64,000 bases of DNA from Notamacropus eugenii (lineage: Eukaryota; Chordata; Mammalia; Diprotodontia; Macropodidae). The stretch lies in assembly GCF_028372415.1 (NCBI RefSeq), contig NC_092878.1:73475251-73539250 (forward strand), written 5' to 3'. Below the pieces are notes generated by a model. The model worked only from the letters and a program-made list of their open reading frames with translations, searched no databases and had not been told where the DNA came from. Of the stretch, positions 11,368-21,958 are shown piece after piece; position 1 is the first letter of the stretch; each line of letters opens with the position of its first letter. The position numbers and the translations under genes were made by a program.

Positions 11368-12184
11368 GAATAAGAAGGGATGATATCTCAAAATAAAGTT
11401 AGGGGGTGAGAGAGTAATGTATTGAGAGAAGAAAGGGAAAATGGAGTGGGGCAAATTATCTCTCATAAAGGAGGTAAGAAAAAGCTTTTTCAATGGAGGA
11501 GAAAAGGGAGGAGGTGAGAAGGAAAAAAATTAAGCTTACCCTCTTCACATTTGACTTACGAAGGGGATAACATGCTCTCTCAATTTGGTATGAAAATCTA
11601 GCTTACACTACAGGAAAGTAGGGAGGAAGTGGACAAGTGGGGTGGGGGATGATAGAAGGGTGGGCAAATGAGAGGAGGGAGTAATTAAAAGTAAACACTT
11701 TTGAGGAGGGACAAGGTCAAAAGACAGAACAGAATAAAAGGGGGGGAAGAGATAATGGAGGGAAGTATTGTTAGTCTTGCACAACATGACTATTATGGAA
11801 CTCTTGCAAAACTACACTTATATAGCCTATAAAGAATTGCTTGCCTTCTCAGTGGGGATGGCTGTGAAGGGAGGAAAGAAATGAAGTTGGAACTCAAAAT
11901 TTTAGGAACAATTGTTTGAATTGTTTTTCCATACAGCTGGAAAATTAGAAATACAGGTAATGGGGCATAGAAATCTACCTTGCCCTACAAGAAAAGAGTG
12001 AAGATGGGGAAAAGGGAAGGGAGAAGTGTGAGAGAAGAGAGAACATACTGAAAGAAGAGGTAATCAGAATTCAAGGTGTTATGGAATGGGGGAGGGGAAA
12101 GATGAGGAGGAAATTTAGAACTCAAAATTTTGTGGAAATGAATGTTGAAAATTAAAAAATAAAATAAATAAACATTAAAAAATA

Positions 12185-12290
12185 AAATGAGGATAATATT
12201 ACCTGGATTTTTGCCTCACAGGGCTGATATGAGCAAAGGACTCTGTAATATTTCAAATACTATTTAAAAATGTGTTATTATTTTTCACAT
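12185..12290 (+). repeat. MIR/SINE 3' fragment
   Basis: 'aaaatgaggataatattacctgg' followed by 'cctcacagggctgatatgagc' is the recognisable right part of MIR/MON-type SINEs. It directly abuts the A-rich tail of HAL1 copy A. Confidence 0.5.
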
Positions 12291-12448
12291 GACAAAAAGG
12301 CTTTTTGCTTTAAACAATATTCTTTTTAAAATTTCCTTCAAGAATAAGCTTTTCTACCTTAAACATGCTTTGTGTACATTATAATACTGAATAAATGAAA
12401 GGCAGGAAAAAGTAGAAACAGAAAACCTGATTGATTATTTTAGCCATA

Positions 12449-12451
<3 letters not shown>

Positions 12452-12524
<73 letters not shown>
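12452..12524. repeat. (TA)n microsatellite
   Basis: Uninterrupted TA repeat, followed by CATA/TG-rich sequence and a (TG)n run at 12601-12622. Confidence 0.97.
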
Positions 12525-12529
<5 letters not shown>

Positions 12530-12760
12530 GTATACATATATACACAGTCGTGTGTATGTATATACATATGCATGGACATATGTCTATATGTTTGTAAGTG
12601 AGTGTGTGTGTGTGTGTGTGTGTATATGTTCCCTTTTAAGGTCCTTATAAACTTTAATCTTAAAATTCTATCTTCCCTTTAGATTATTTACTACTCCTTC
12701 CTTTTTTTTTCCTTTGAGGGATAGTCTGGGGAAATGCAAACCTAAGATATCATCTGAGCA

Positions 12761-13551
12761 AAGAACTTCCGTTGTCCCATTCTGGAGAGCAATTTGGAAC
12801 TATGCCCAAAGGGCTACAAAAATGTGCATACCCTTTGACCCAGCAATATCGCTACTAGGACTATATCCCCAAGAGATCATAAAAATGGGAAAGGGTCCCA
12901 CATGTTCAAAAATATTTATAGCAGCACTCTATGTAGTTGCCAAAAACTGGAAGTCAAGGGGATGCCCATTAATTGGGGAATGGCTGAATAAATTATGGTA
13001 TATGAATGTAATGGAGTATTATTGTGCCATAAGAAATGATGAACAAGAAGACTTCAGAGAGGCCTGGAAGGACTTATATGACCTGATGCTGAGTGAAAGG
13101 AGCAGAACCAGGAGAACTTTGTGCACAGCAACGACCACAGTGTGTGAGAGTTTTTTCTGGTAGACTTGGATTTTTGTAATAACGCAAAAACTTCTAATAA
13201 AAAAAAAAATCCCGAAGGTGGTTCTCAAGGCAAAATACCTTCCACACTCAGAGAGAGAAATATGGAAGTCACTCACAAAATGTAGCAGATCATGTTTGTG
13301 TATGTGTATGTGTTTGTGTATCATGTTCTGATTTGTTATACGATTTCTTTCATTTATCTTAGTCTGACTACATAGCATGACTATAGTGAAAATATACTCA
13401 ATAGGAAAGTATATGTAGAATCTATACAGAATTGTATGCAGTCGTGGGGAGGGAGGGGGGTAGCGGGGGGTAGGTGGGGGGGGATAAAATCGCAATTGTA
13501 TGGCAGTGATTGTTAAACATTAAAAAAAAAAAAAGAAGAACTTCCATTGTC
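12761..13551 (+). mobile_element. 5'-truncated L1 with 16-bp target-site duplications
   Basis: The duplications are 'AAGAACTTCCGTTGTC' at 12761-12776 and 'AAGAACTTCCATTGTC' at 13536-13551 (15 of 16 identical). Between them lie 12777-13160 (ORF2 C-terminal coding), a 3' UTR and a poly(A) tail at 13522-13534. The 3' UTR contains a G-rich tract at 13445-13491, a general feature of L1 3' UTRs. Severe 5' truncation is the ordinary outcome of target-primed reverse transcription. Low divergence of the duplication implies a moderately young insertion. Confidence 0.92.
12777..13163 (+). pseudogene. L1 ORF2 C-terminal fragment
   Basis: The frame includes 'RATKMCIPFDPAISLLGLYP', 'SKIFIAALYVVAKNWKSRGC' and 'EWLNKLWYMNVMEYYCAIRN', the conserved C-terminal region of mammalian L1 ORF2p. 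It begins at the truncation point and so lacks endonuclease and reverse transcriptase. The frame is still open to the stop near 13161. The first residues of the open frame come from flanking DNA and the duplication. Confidence 0.85.
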
Positions 13552-13559
13552 AAACTTTC

Positions 13560-14470
13560 CACCACTGATAGAAATCAGAAAATTAAATAAATTTTGAATC
13601 TGTAAATCCAAGACACTAAGAGGGTAAATGTTTCATCTATGACCATGAATCTAGAATACTTCACAAGCAGGAAATGAATCCAGGAACTATTAATACCAAA
13701 GTCTACTTTCTAACCCTCAAACTACACTATCTTTACATTTTTTTTAACGTTCAACATAGAATATTATTAAGTAACTTTTGGATACAGAACCACACTAAAT
13801 AGATTTCATTTTGTGGTCGGAGGTTGTTATTTTTTGTTTGTTTTGCGAAGTATGAACAAACATCTGTAATTTAAAGATGGTTCGAGTCTTCTGAGCAAAC
13901 AGATACCTAAAAGATGTTTTATTATTTTGTTCTAGGCTACGATAGCTTGAAGTGATTTAGAGGTAAAAAATCATCTCCCCCATGTTAATCTTTTATTTTC
14001 TCTTTCTTAACAGTTTTTTGTTTTCAAATAACAGAAAAGAAGATGTAAGATCCAAAATCTTTCGTGGTCCTACATAATTACAGAGCTTGGACTATTCCAT
14101 CAGACTGGGCACCACGACGATCACTGCTGAAGAATGATTTCCTTAGTGCCTTGAGCTCATGGTTTCAAATTTATGAAGCGAGTGAGGCCTCTACTACTTC
14201 CCTAAAGGGAAAACGTGATAATCTCACATTTTCTAATGTTCAATAAATATTATTTTTAAACTTCAAATTAATTTATATTGTTTACTTTTGTTATTACAAA
14301 ACATTCATTTTTAACTATACTCCTCTCACACTTGGATACCTCTGTAGCCTTTCAAAGGAAAATAAAATCTTTTATAAGGAAAATAAACTTTTTCAGCATG
14401 ATGTCTGAATGTTACAGAAAGATTATACATTTTTACCTCTATACTGAAAGGAGGGAGGTGCCTTTCCTCA
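13560..14470. other. Mostly unrecognised; possible MIR scrap
   Basis: A stretch at about 13660-13740 ('caagcaggaaatgaatccagg') weakly resembles antisense MIR. Nothing else is identified. Confidence 0.3.
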
Positions 14471-14864
14471 ACAATACTGCAAAGGTAAGGTGTGTCACAA
14501 TTACGTACTATTCAATTGTTATTTTTTTTTTGTTTTTTTGCAGGTGGCTGTTGTTGGTGGTTCTTCAAGTTAATTTTTCATCATTGTGCATTTTTTTCCT
14601 CCTGAACCTGCTTACTTCAGATGAACCTCCTTTACTTCTTATTTCTTCCCACGTTCTTCTGAAATCCGCATGTATATTTTTTGTTACAAGGCACTAATAT
14701 TCCAGTGTTATCTACCATAATTTCTTTATCCATTTCCCAAACAACGTGGTCGTTTTCTACCATAAGTATTGAATAGTAGAAGTCATTAATATTTTATCAC
14801 ATAGGGGTAATTTTTTTTTATTCTTGACATAATGATACACACACACATACGTGCATACATATGT

Positions 14865-15085
14865 CTATGTGGTGCAGTGGATAGATCTTTGTATTTAGAA
14901 ATAAGAATAAAGTTCAAATCAAGCCTCTATCAGTTATTATCAGTGTGACTTTAAGCAAGTCACCTCACCTCTGACTTAGATTTGTCATATGTAAAATGGA
15001 TCAGATAATAATATCACTTCTTTCTAGAGTTGTTGTGAGAATTAAACGTGATAATGTTTTAAAGTGTTTTGTCATGTAAATCCTA
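14865..15085 (+). repeat. tRNA-derived SINE (MIR/MON type), sense
   Basis: 'tgtggtgcagtggatagatct' is the tRNA-like head. The core follows with 'agtgtgactttaagcaagtcacctcacctctga', and then 'gttgttgtgagaattaaacgtgataatg'. It splits the antisense L1, so it inserted later. Confidence 0.75.
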
Positions 15086-15087
15086 AT

Positions 15088-15137
15088 TAAAATGATGATG
15101 ATGATGATGAAGAAGATGAAGATGATGATGATGATGG
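15088..15137. repeat. (ATG/AAG)n triplet repeat at SINE tail
   Basis: GAT and GAA triplets follow the SINE body and probably grew from its tail. Confidence 0.85.
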
Positions 15138-15999
15138 TGCTTAGCAATAGCTTTTCCGGATTATAGAGTATGGAAATTAAAAAAAATACCATTTTTCCAA
15201 ATTGCTTTCCAGAATAGTTGTTCCAATTCACAACTCTCCCACCTTGACTTTTATCTATCATTTTTGTCCATTTTCTCAGTGTAGGTTTTTTTTTTAATTT
15301 TCATTTATTTTATCGCTAGTATTATGCAAAAGTCTTTTATGTAATTTTAATAGCTTGCCATTAATTTTTAACTGTTCATATTTTGGGGCCAATTCTCTAC
15401 TGGGAAATGGTTCTTGGACCTGTTATATATTTGTGCTAATTTTTCCTCTATCTTGGATATAAAACTATTACATCAGAGATATTTAATAAAAATTTTATTA
15501 TCCCTGTGAAATTATTTCCTGTTATCTTAGCTGAAATAGTATCTTTTCAATTTCATGTTATCAAAATGATCCAGTTTATATTTTGTGATTTCTATCTTCT
15601 GTTAAGAATTTCCTCCAAATTATGGTTGTGAAAAATACCTCCATTCTTTATGCTTTTATAGTTTTATGTTTACATGGTGCTAAAGTAATTGAAAAATGAG
15701 CCTTTTGTAGCATATAGTGTAAAATATCTAAATTTTTTAATTTTTCCTATTTTCCCAAAAGTAATTATCAAATAGGGACTTCAGCAAGAAGTTTGTGCTT
15801 TCCAGTTTATTCTGTTATAGGTTGTTGAATTAAAATACTTCTGTTGTTAATTTATCTAATCTGTTTCATTGAACTCATTATTTTTTAACTGATATTGAGG
15901 TGGGTTGATGAATAATAATTTATAATATGATTTGAAGTACAGAAATTTAGCTTCTACTTCAGTCTTCCTCCTTTTAGTATTTTCCTCAAGAACCTAGAA

Positions 16000-16670
16000 A
16001 TATTTCAAATGATAAATGAAGCTTCCTTACTTTATGAACTCTGTTTATTGGGAAAGCTCTTTAGTGCTTCTTCATTGTAAAATTCAGGCTAATCATGTTC
16101 AAGTCCTAGGCCAGTGCAAACTCTGTGAGAAGAAAAAAAAAAAGATGAACAACAGGAGAGCTTCTTTTTCCTTTTCTCTTGGGAGCAAAACTCTAAGGTT
16201 TCCCCCTTTACCTTGCAGAGAACTTCTTTTCTGATTCCCTTCCTGTTGCTTTCCTTTTGTTTTCTATGATGTAAGATAAGTGTTGCATGTCTTTTTTGGG
16301 TAGTATGGGGATCTAGGATGAGTCATTGCCATAAGGAGACTGGCCATAACATTTAAAAATAAACCCTGAAGTAAAAGTCTGTCAGGTTGTATGTTCATGT
16401 TACTGTTCTTGATTTAAAGAAATGGATGCTTTAAGTATTTCAGTTTTCTGATGTTCTTTTCTTTTTTTATGCTGTCTGTCTTATTTCCTGTTGTTCATAC
16501 TGCTTTAATAAATCTATGTCTGTCATGCCATTTTGTTTCTGGAAATCCTGTGATTTTTATGTTAAAAAGATTCTGTTGTTCATATGACCAAAGGAAATGA
16601 TGTTGTTAATCTGACATCTATTTGTTTCCATCTTGTATCAGTTAACAATTACCCAATTCATATTACATTA
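16000..16670. other. No recognised feature
   Basis: AT-rich and T-rich sequence without nameable coding or repeat content. Confidence 0.4.
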
Positions 16671-16674
16671 TCAA

Positions 16675-16800
16675 GCAAATATTTGAGTGCCTACTTTGAG
16701 TGAAATATCATCTTAGAAATTAGACAGGGAAAGCTAAGAAAAAGAAACTAGTATAAATATCAGTTCCTGTCCTCATCAGTGTTAGTGGGTAAAACATGTA
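16675..16800 (-). repeat. L2 3'-end remnant, antisense
   Basis: 'atatttgagtgcctactttgagtg' followed by 'cagttcctgtcctcatcagtg' follows the antisense L2 3' pattern. Confidence 0.5.
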
Positions 16801-17515
16801 TTCATGAATAGATGGCTAATAGTTTTTGACCCTTTGCTGAGAAGGTTGTGGTAGGAAATCCCATTAACATCACAGCATGGGTGTCAGAAATGTTACTAAG
16901 GGGTTATAAAACCTGTTGCACTTATTAAAGCTGAAGAGTTCCTCTGACTGAGCCAAGAAGGTGGAGTAGAAAGATGCACCCTACTCTAGCTCTTTCCCCA
17001 CAGTGCATAAAATACAAACTCCAGAGACAGCTTCAAAGATCTGTGATAAAACTTTTACACCTGGGTGAGAAGAAAGCAGGGCTCTTCCCTAGCCCAGCCC
17101 CAGGGGGTGACAGCAGCAGCAGCATCAATTTTTGGAGCCCTTCGCCTAAAGCCTCTGGGGGAATTGAGTTGCTGATCTGAGCCTCAGCCCTGAGTGGCGG
17201 ACCTGGGGTGAGAAAGAGTGCTGTCTGGCAGGGTGGAGCTGGTGGAGCCTCTGGAAAGGGAATTCTCTTGAAGATCTGTGCAGAAACGTTTTGGTAGCTC
17301 CCAGAACAGAGCCCAAAGCACTTGATTGTGCTACCTTGGAGGAACTGAGAACTTACAGGTCCCCAAAGTATACACCCCCTCTTGAAAAAGAACTCAAAAG
17401 TCAAGTAACTGGTTGGGTAAATGATAAAAAATGAGGAAAAAAATAAGACTATAGATCGTTATGTTCTCGATGAACAGGTATTTATTTTTCCATCCTTTTG
17501 GAGAAGGAAGAACAA

Positions 17516-18480
17516 TGAGTACCGTCAGAGGAAGTCAAGGCTTCTGCATCCAAAACATCTAAAACAAATAGACAATGGTCTTAGGCCATGGAAGAGCTGA
17601 AAACGATTTTGAAAATCAGTAAAAAAAGTGGAGGAAGAATTAGGAATAGAAATTAGAGCAATGCAAGAAAATCATGAAAAGCAAGTCAATTGCTTGCTAA
17701 AGGAGACCCAAAAAATTTCTGAAGAAAATAACACCTTTAAAAATTGGCAAACTCAATTGGCAAAAGAGGTCCAAAAAGCCAATGTGTAGAAGAATGTTTT
17801 ACAAAGCTCACTTAGCCAAACAGAAAAGGAGGTTCAAAGTTCACTGAAGAAAATAGTTTTTTTTAAGAATTAAAATGGAGCATATAATGACTTTATGAGA
17901 AACCAATAAATTACAAAACAAAACCAAAAGAATGAAAAAATAGAATATGATGTGTAATATCTCATTGGAAAAACTAGAAAATAGATCCAGGAGAGACAAT
18001 TTAATAATTTTGGGACTACCAGAAAGCCATGATCAAAAAAAGATCCTAGATATCATCTTTCATGAAATTAACCAGGAAAACTGCCCTGATATTCTAGAAC
18101 CAGAGGGTAAAATAAATAGTGAAAGAATCCACCAATCATCTCCTGAAAGAGAACTGAAAAGAGAAACCACTAGGAATATTGTAGTCAAAATTTGGAGTTC
18201 TCAGGCCAAGGAGAAAATATTGCAAACAGGTAGAAAGAAACAATTCGAGTTATTTGGAAATACAATCAGGATAACACAAGATCTAGCAGGATCTACATTA
18301 AGTGATTGAAGGGCTTGGGATGTGATGTTTCAGAAGTCAAAGGAACTAGGATTAAAACCAAGAATAACCTACCCAGCAAAACTGAGTATAATACTTCAGG
18401 GGAAAGTGATCATTCAATGAAATACCGGACTTATAAGCACTCTTAATAAAACACCACAGCTGAATAGAAAATTTGACTTT
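17516..18480 (+). pseudogene. ORF1-like region of HAL1 copy B
   Basis: A degraded ORF1p gene. A coiled-coil-coding part (17600-17900) is followed by an open frame of 120 codons (17947-18309) containing the RRM-like 'NRSRRDNLIILGLPESHDQ', then 'FHEINQENCPDILEPEG' and the start of the C-terminal domain, 'KEKILQTGRKKQFELFG'. After a stop, the C-terminal domain continues at about 18350-18480 with the 'TYPAKLSIILQGK' type motif and 'LNRKFDFQTQKSREL'. The intact family protein binds RNA. Multiple stops mean this copy is non-functional. Confidence 0.75.
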
Positions 18481-18663
18481 CAAACACAAAAATCAAGAGA
18501 ATTATGAAAAGGTGAACAGGAAAGAAAAATCACAAGACTGTTCACATTCGTACATGGAAAGATAATATTTGTAGTTCTTGAAACTTTTCTCACTAGGTAG
18601 TTGGAGGGATTATACACACACACACACATATACGGATAGATAGATGATATGTAGAAGAAAGAT

Positions 18664-18664
18664 C

Positions 18665-18742
<78 letters not shown>
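18664..18742. repeat. (GATA)n microsatellite inside HAL1 copy B
   Basis: About 19 GATA units, flanked by impure copies at 18634-18663 and 18743-18770. It sits just before the shared 'gttgaataggaagggatgatatc' 3' UTR sequence. Confidence 0.96.
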
Positions 18743-18743
<1 letters not shown>

Positions 18744-19704
18744 GATAGAAAGATAGATACAGATAGAGAGCACAGGGTGAGTTGAATAGGAAGGGATGAT
18801 ATCTAAACAAATAAAATTAAGGGGTGAGAGAGGAATATATTGGGAGGAGAAAGGGAAAATAGAATTGGGCAAATTATCTCTCATAAAAGAAACAAGAAAA
18901 AGCTTTTTCAATGGAGAGGAAAGGAGAGCAGGTGAGAGGAAAACAGTAAAGCTTACTCTTACCATATTTGGCTTAAGGAAGGAAATACATGCGCACTCAA
19001 TTTGATATGAAAATCTATCTTACACTATAGGAAAGTAGGGGAGAAGGGGTTAAGTGGAGTGGGGAGGATGATGAAAGGGAGGGCAAATGGGAGGAGGGAA
19101 CAACTAGAAGTAAACATGTCTGGGGAGGGATAAGGTCAAAAGAGAGAATAAAATTAATGGAGGACAGGATAGGATGGATGGAAATATAGTTAGTCTTACA
19201 CAATATGACTATTATGGAACGCTTTTGCAAAACTACTGATATATAACGTATATTGAATTGTTTATGTTCTCAGTGGGGATGGGTGGGGAGCGAGGACGGG
19301 AAAGAAGATGGAAGTCAAAGCTTTAGGAACGAATGTTGAAAATTCATTTTGCATACCAGTGGGAAATAAGAAATATAGGTAGTGGAGTACAGAAATCTAT
19401 CCTTCCCTACAAGAAAAGAGAGAAGATGGAGATAAGGGAAGGGAGAAGTGTGATAGAAGAGAGAACATATTTAAGGAAAGGGTAATCAGAATTCAAGGCG
19501 TTATGGAATGGGGAGAGGGGAGAGATGGGGGCGAAATTTGGAATTCAAAATTTTATGGAAATGAATGTTGAAAGCTAAAAATATATAAATAAACATTAAA
19601 AAAATACCTCTCCCTATCTCATGTGAAGCCTGTTGCATTGTCTGCAAATACAATAAAAATAAATACTGTTGTCATGTGTGTACCCCTTATTGTTACCAAT
19701 ATAA

Positions 19705-19945
19705 GACAGGCTTTGTTGTTGTGTCACTTTCAGTCTTGTCTTACTCTCTTACTTGATTTAGGGCTCTCTTGGCAGAGCTAGTGAACTGTTTTGCCATTTT
19801 CTTCTCCAGTTCCTTTTACAAATTAGGAAACTGAGGCAAATTCAGTTAAGTGATTTGTCAAGGGTCACACTGCTAATAAACGTCTTCAGTTTTGGTTCTG
19901 AACTCAGGAAGGTGAGTCTATCTGACTCCAGTCCTAGAACTCTAC
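19705..19945 (-). repeat. tRNA-derived SINE (MON type), antisense
   Basis: The antisense tail ('tttgttgttgtgtcactttcag' type) is followed by 'ggaaactgaggcaaattcag' and 'gtcaagggtcacactgctaat', then the head complement near 19940. It is nearly full-length. Confidence 0.75.
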
Positions 19946-20204
19946 TAGTACATCCCCGAGATGTACTTTAGACAAAAACTACAAACTCCCTGGCCTGAAC
20001 AATATGATGTCTTGAAATTGTCTTGAGCCTTTTGAGTATATTTCTATTGTCTGATTTCAAATCTTGGAATAAATTATTTTTATAATTTAAATGAAGTTCA
20101 TAAAATTGACTTCAAAAATACTGGAGAGGTATGAAACCAAACTTTCTTAGACATAGAAAGTATATCTGTATTTCTCCAAGTCCCTTTTCCCGAGACATTG
20201 ATTG

Positions 20205-20325
20205 TTTTGACCATGTAGATCAGGAAAATGAAGCCCAGAGATAGTTCAAGGTGTTGCCCAGAGATGCACACCTGGTAAATATTGAGGCTAAGATTCAAAC
20301 CTAGATCTTCTGATGCCTTGTCTTA
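20205..20325 (-). repeat. MIR fragment, antisense
   Basis: 'aatgaagcccagagatagttc' and 'gattcaaacctagatcttctgatgcc' fit the antisense MIR core. Confidence 0.6.
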
Positions 20326-20819
20326 CATTCTTTCATATTCTTTGCACTTCTCATTTTGTCTTATTTTCTAATACCATCCTTACTGAGGCATTTTCAGGCT
20401 TAACATTATGAGATACACAACTCTCAATATTGGCTTAACAATCTATAACGGAAAAATGAAAAGGAGAAAGAATATAAAGTCATTCAGGAGCACTAAAGTG
20501 GTAGATTATGACTGAAATGCAGAAGGTCCTGAGGACCAGACAAAGGAAATTGTACCTTAATTTGTTATTGTTCAAAATATCTGGACCATTTGCTTAAGCT
20601 TTTGGAGCATGGAGCAGCAGATGCACTCTGATCTGACCAGTTATACCCATCTCCTCAAGGATTGAGGGAAGTTCCAAAAAAGTCTGTTTTCTCTTCAGCT
20701 TCACTCTCATGCCAACAAAGGTCGCAATATATTGTACTGCTGCTTTACCTGGCTTGTCTGTAGTTATTTGGCCTATATAATTGAAATTTTTTTATTATAA
20801 CTGTTAATAATTTGGTTTC

Positions 20820-21300
20820 CTTTTTCATATTTGTGTATATTTCCCTTTTATTTTTGACTTAACATAAGTGCACAAAAAAATCTTCCCACATTCATTGTAA
20901 CACTTTATATTCAATTTTTCTTGCCTCACAGTAAGAAGTCTTTACAGTAAGTATTCATTTCATTCTCAGTTCACTGCTACTAAAAAAAGAGCTGCTATGG
21001 ATATTTTTCTAAATACTGGAAATTCATTTCTGGTCTTTTACCTTCTTGGTATATGTTCTGAGTAGTTGCATATCAAGGTTAAGGGGTATACACAGTTCTA
21101 CTTTTCTATAATGATTGAATTATATCATAGTTCCATAGTATATTAGTGTACTTCTCTTTCCACAGTACCTCCAGTAATGCACATTTCTTTTTCTCATCGT
21201 ATTTACCACTGTATTTAGTATGAGGTGAAACCTCAGAGCTATTTTGATTTGCATTTATTTTGTTATCAGTGATTTTTAGGTACAAATTAGAAACTGGCTC
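20820..21300 (-). mobile_element. Old antisense L1 ORF2 C-terminal remnant
   Basis: 'aaaaagagctgctatggatattttt', 'tcaaggttaaggggtatacacagttct' and 'gaggtgaaacctcagagctattttgatttgc' parallel the antisense L1 ORF2 3' part also seen at 36.8 kb and 53.8 kb. Confidence 0.6.
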
Positions 21301-21667
21301 TCAGTAAATCATCTTTACCAAATGACATTTCCCCAAGATATTTAAAGGGATTCAAGGGTGAAATTCATGTAATTGTGAGCGAAAATGCGAAACTCATCAT
21401 TGCAAATGAGCATTATTTGGTGGATTTCCACCATGACTTTCATCTATTAAAAAGAGCTTCAAAAAATTGCAAACTTGTGAGTCACACTTCTGTTCCTTAC
21501 CAGTTAGTGCAAAGGAGAGAATCATGAGATTCTTAACTCATGGAAAGATCAAATGCAATGGAATAACTTTAAGATATCATTAAGTCTAACTGGTTACTGT
21601 TTTTTGAAGGGAACATTTAAAGATAAAAAATACCCATGTATACAATTGGTTTAGATTAAGAAAAACT

Positions 21668-21703
<36 letters not shown>
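21668..21703. repeat. (CAA)n simple repeat
   Basis: Twelve uninterrupted CAA/ACA units. Confidence 0.95.
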
Positions 21704-21958
21704 GTAACAATAACAAAAACCTTTGACAAGGTTCCAGAGCAGAAACATAAGAGATTACTTCACTTATTTTCTTGTATGACTTTTATTGTTATTTACTAAG
21801 TTAGCATACAACTCAGAGACATTATCCCACAAAGTATATTCTCTGAATTCAGTTCAAAAAAGTCCACTAATAAATACTGCAATTGTGACTGCTATTACAT
21901 GTCACATTTCATATTTTGTCTTTTATTGTCAACAAAAAAAAAGAATTTTCTTTTTTTT

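Larger units (their letters stand above)
9655..12180 (+). mobile_element. HAL1-like element, copy A (ORF1-only L1 relative)
   Basis: Starts 'GGGGCAGAGCCAAAATGGCAGAG' and runs through a 5' UTR, an ORF1-like coding region (about 10485-11280), a (GA)n microsatellite and a long purine-rich 3' UTR to an A-rich tail ending 'aataaataaacattaaaaaataaaa'. No ORF2 lies between ORF1 and the 3' UTR. Copy B (16943-19600) is collinear, which argues that the missing ORF2 belongs to the family rather than being a local deletion. In mammals such elements are called HAL1 and depend on the L1 enzyme. Copy A also lacks the C-terminal part of ORF1 that B keeps, a gap of several hundred bases where the microsatellite now sits. 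Confidence 0.78.
14480..15900 (-). mobile_element. Old antisense L1 (3' UTR/ORF2), split by a SINE
   Basis: Antisense L1 phrases appear on both sides of a SINE. Before it is 'ctaatattccagtgttatctaccataatttctttatccatttcccaa'-type sequence (14690-14750). After it is 'caaattgctttccagaatag' (15198 on), 'aacttttatgtaattttaat'-like sequence, and 'tttcatgttatcaaaatgatcc'. These run in the order expected for ORF2 C-terminus to middle on the minus strand. It is heavily decayed. Confidence 0.65.
16943..19600 (+). mobile_element. HAL1-like element, copy B (ORF1-only L1 relative)
   Basis: Starts 'ACTGAGCCAAGAAGGTGGAGTAG'. It has a 5' UTR to about 17515, an ORF1-like region 17516-18480, a (GATA)n microsatellite at 18664-18742, a purine-rich 3' UTR and an A-rich tail ending 'aataaacattaaaaaaa' near 19600. 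It is collinear with copy A across both the 5' and 3' halves, and its 3' UTR is shared with fragments at 52215-52715 and, in antisense, 37100-37300. No ORF2 sequence is present. It retains the ORF1 C-terminal region missing from copy A. I found no convincing target-site duplication. Confidence 0.78.

Noticed and set aside
11260-11493. Ser-Leu-repeat frame
   Set aside because: Generated by the (GA)n microsatellite; no real protein.
9655-12180. Possible target-site duplication of HAL1 copy A (AAAAGTGAGTTAA / AAAATGAGGATAA)
   Set aside because: Too many differences and low complexity; the right side is also explained by a MIR fragment.
13019-13495. 158-codon minus-strand frame
   Set aside because: Antisense of the L1 ORF2 C-terminus and G-rich 3' UTR; the proline-rich start comes from the C-rich complement.
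14278-14697. 139-codon plus-strand frame with hydrophobic segments
   Set aside because: Covers antisense L1 3' UTR and T-rich DNA; hydrophobicity reflects TTT/CTT codons, with no family resemblance.
18664-18742. Regularly spaced repeats suggesting a CRISPR-like array
   Set aside because: Units are 4 bp tandem repeats with no spacers in a vertebrate sequence.
18480-18965. 161-codon Tyr/Leu/Ser-repeat frame on the minus strand
   Set aside because: Produced by the (GATA)n tract and HAL1-like 3' UTR.
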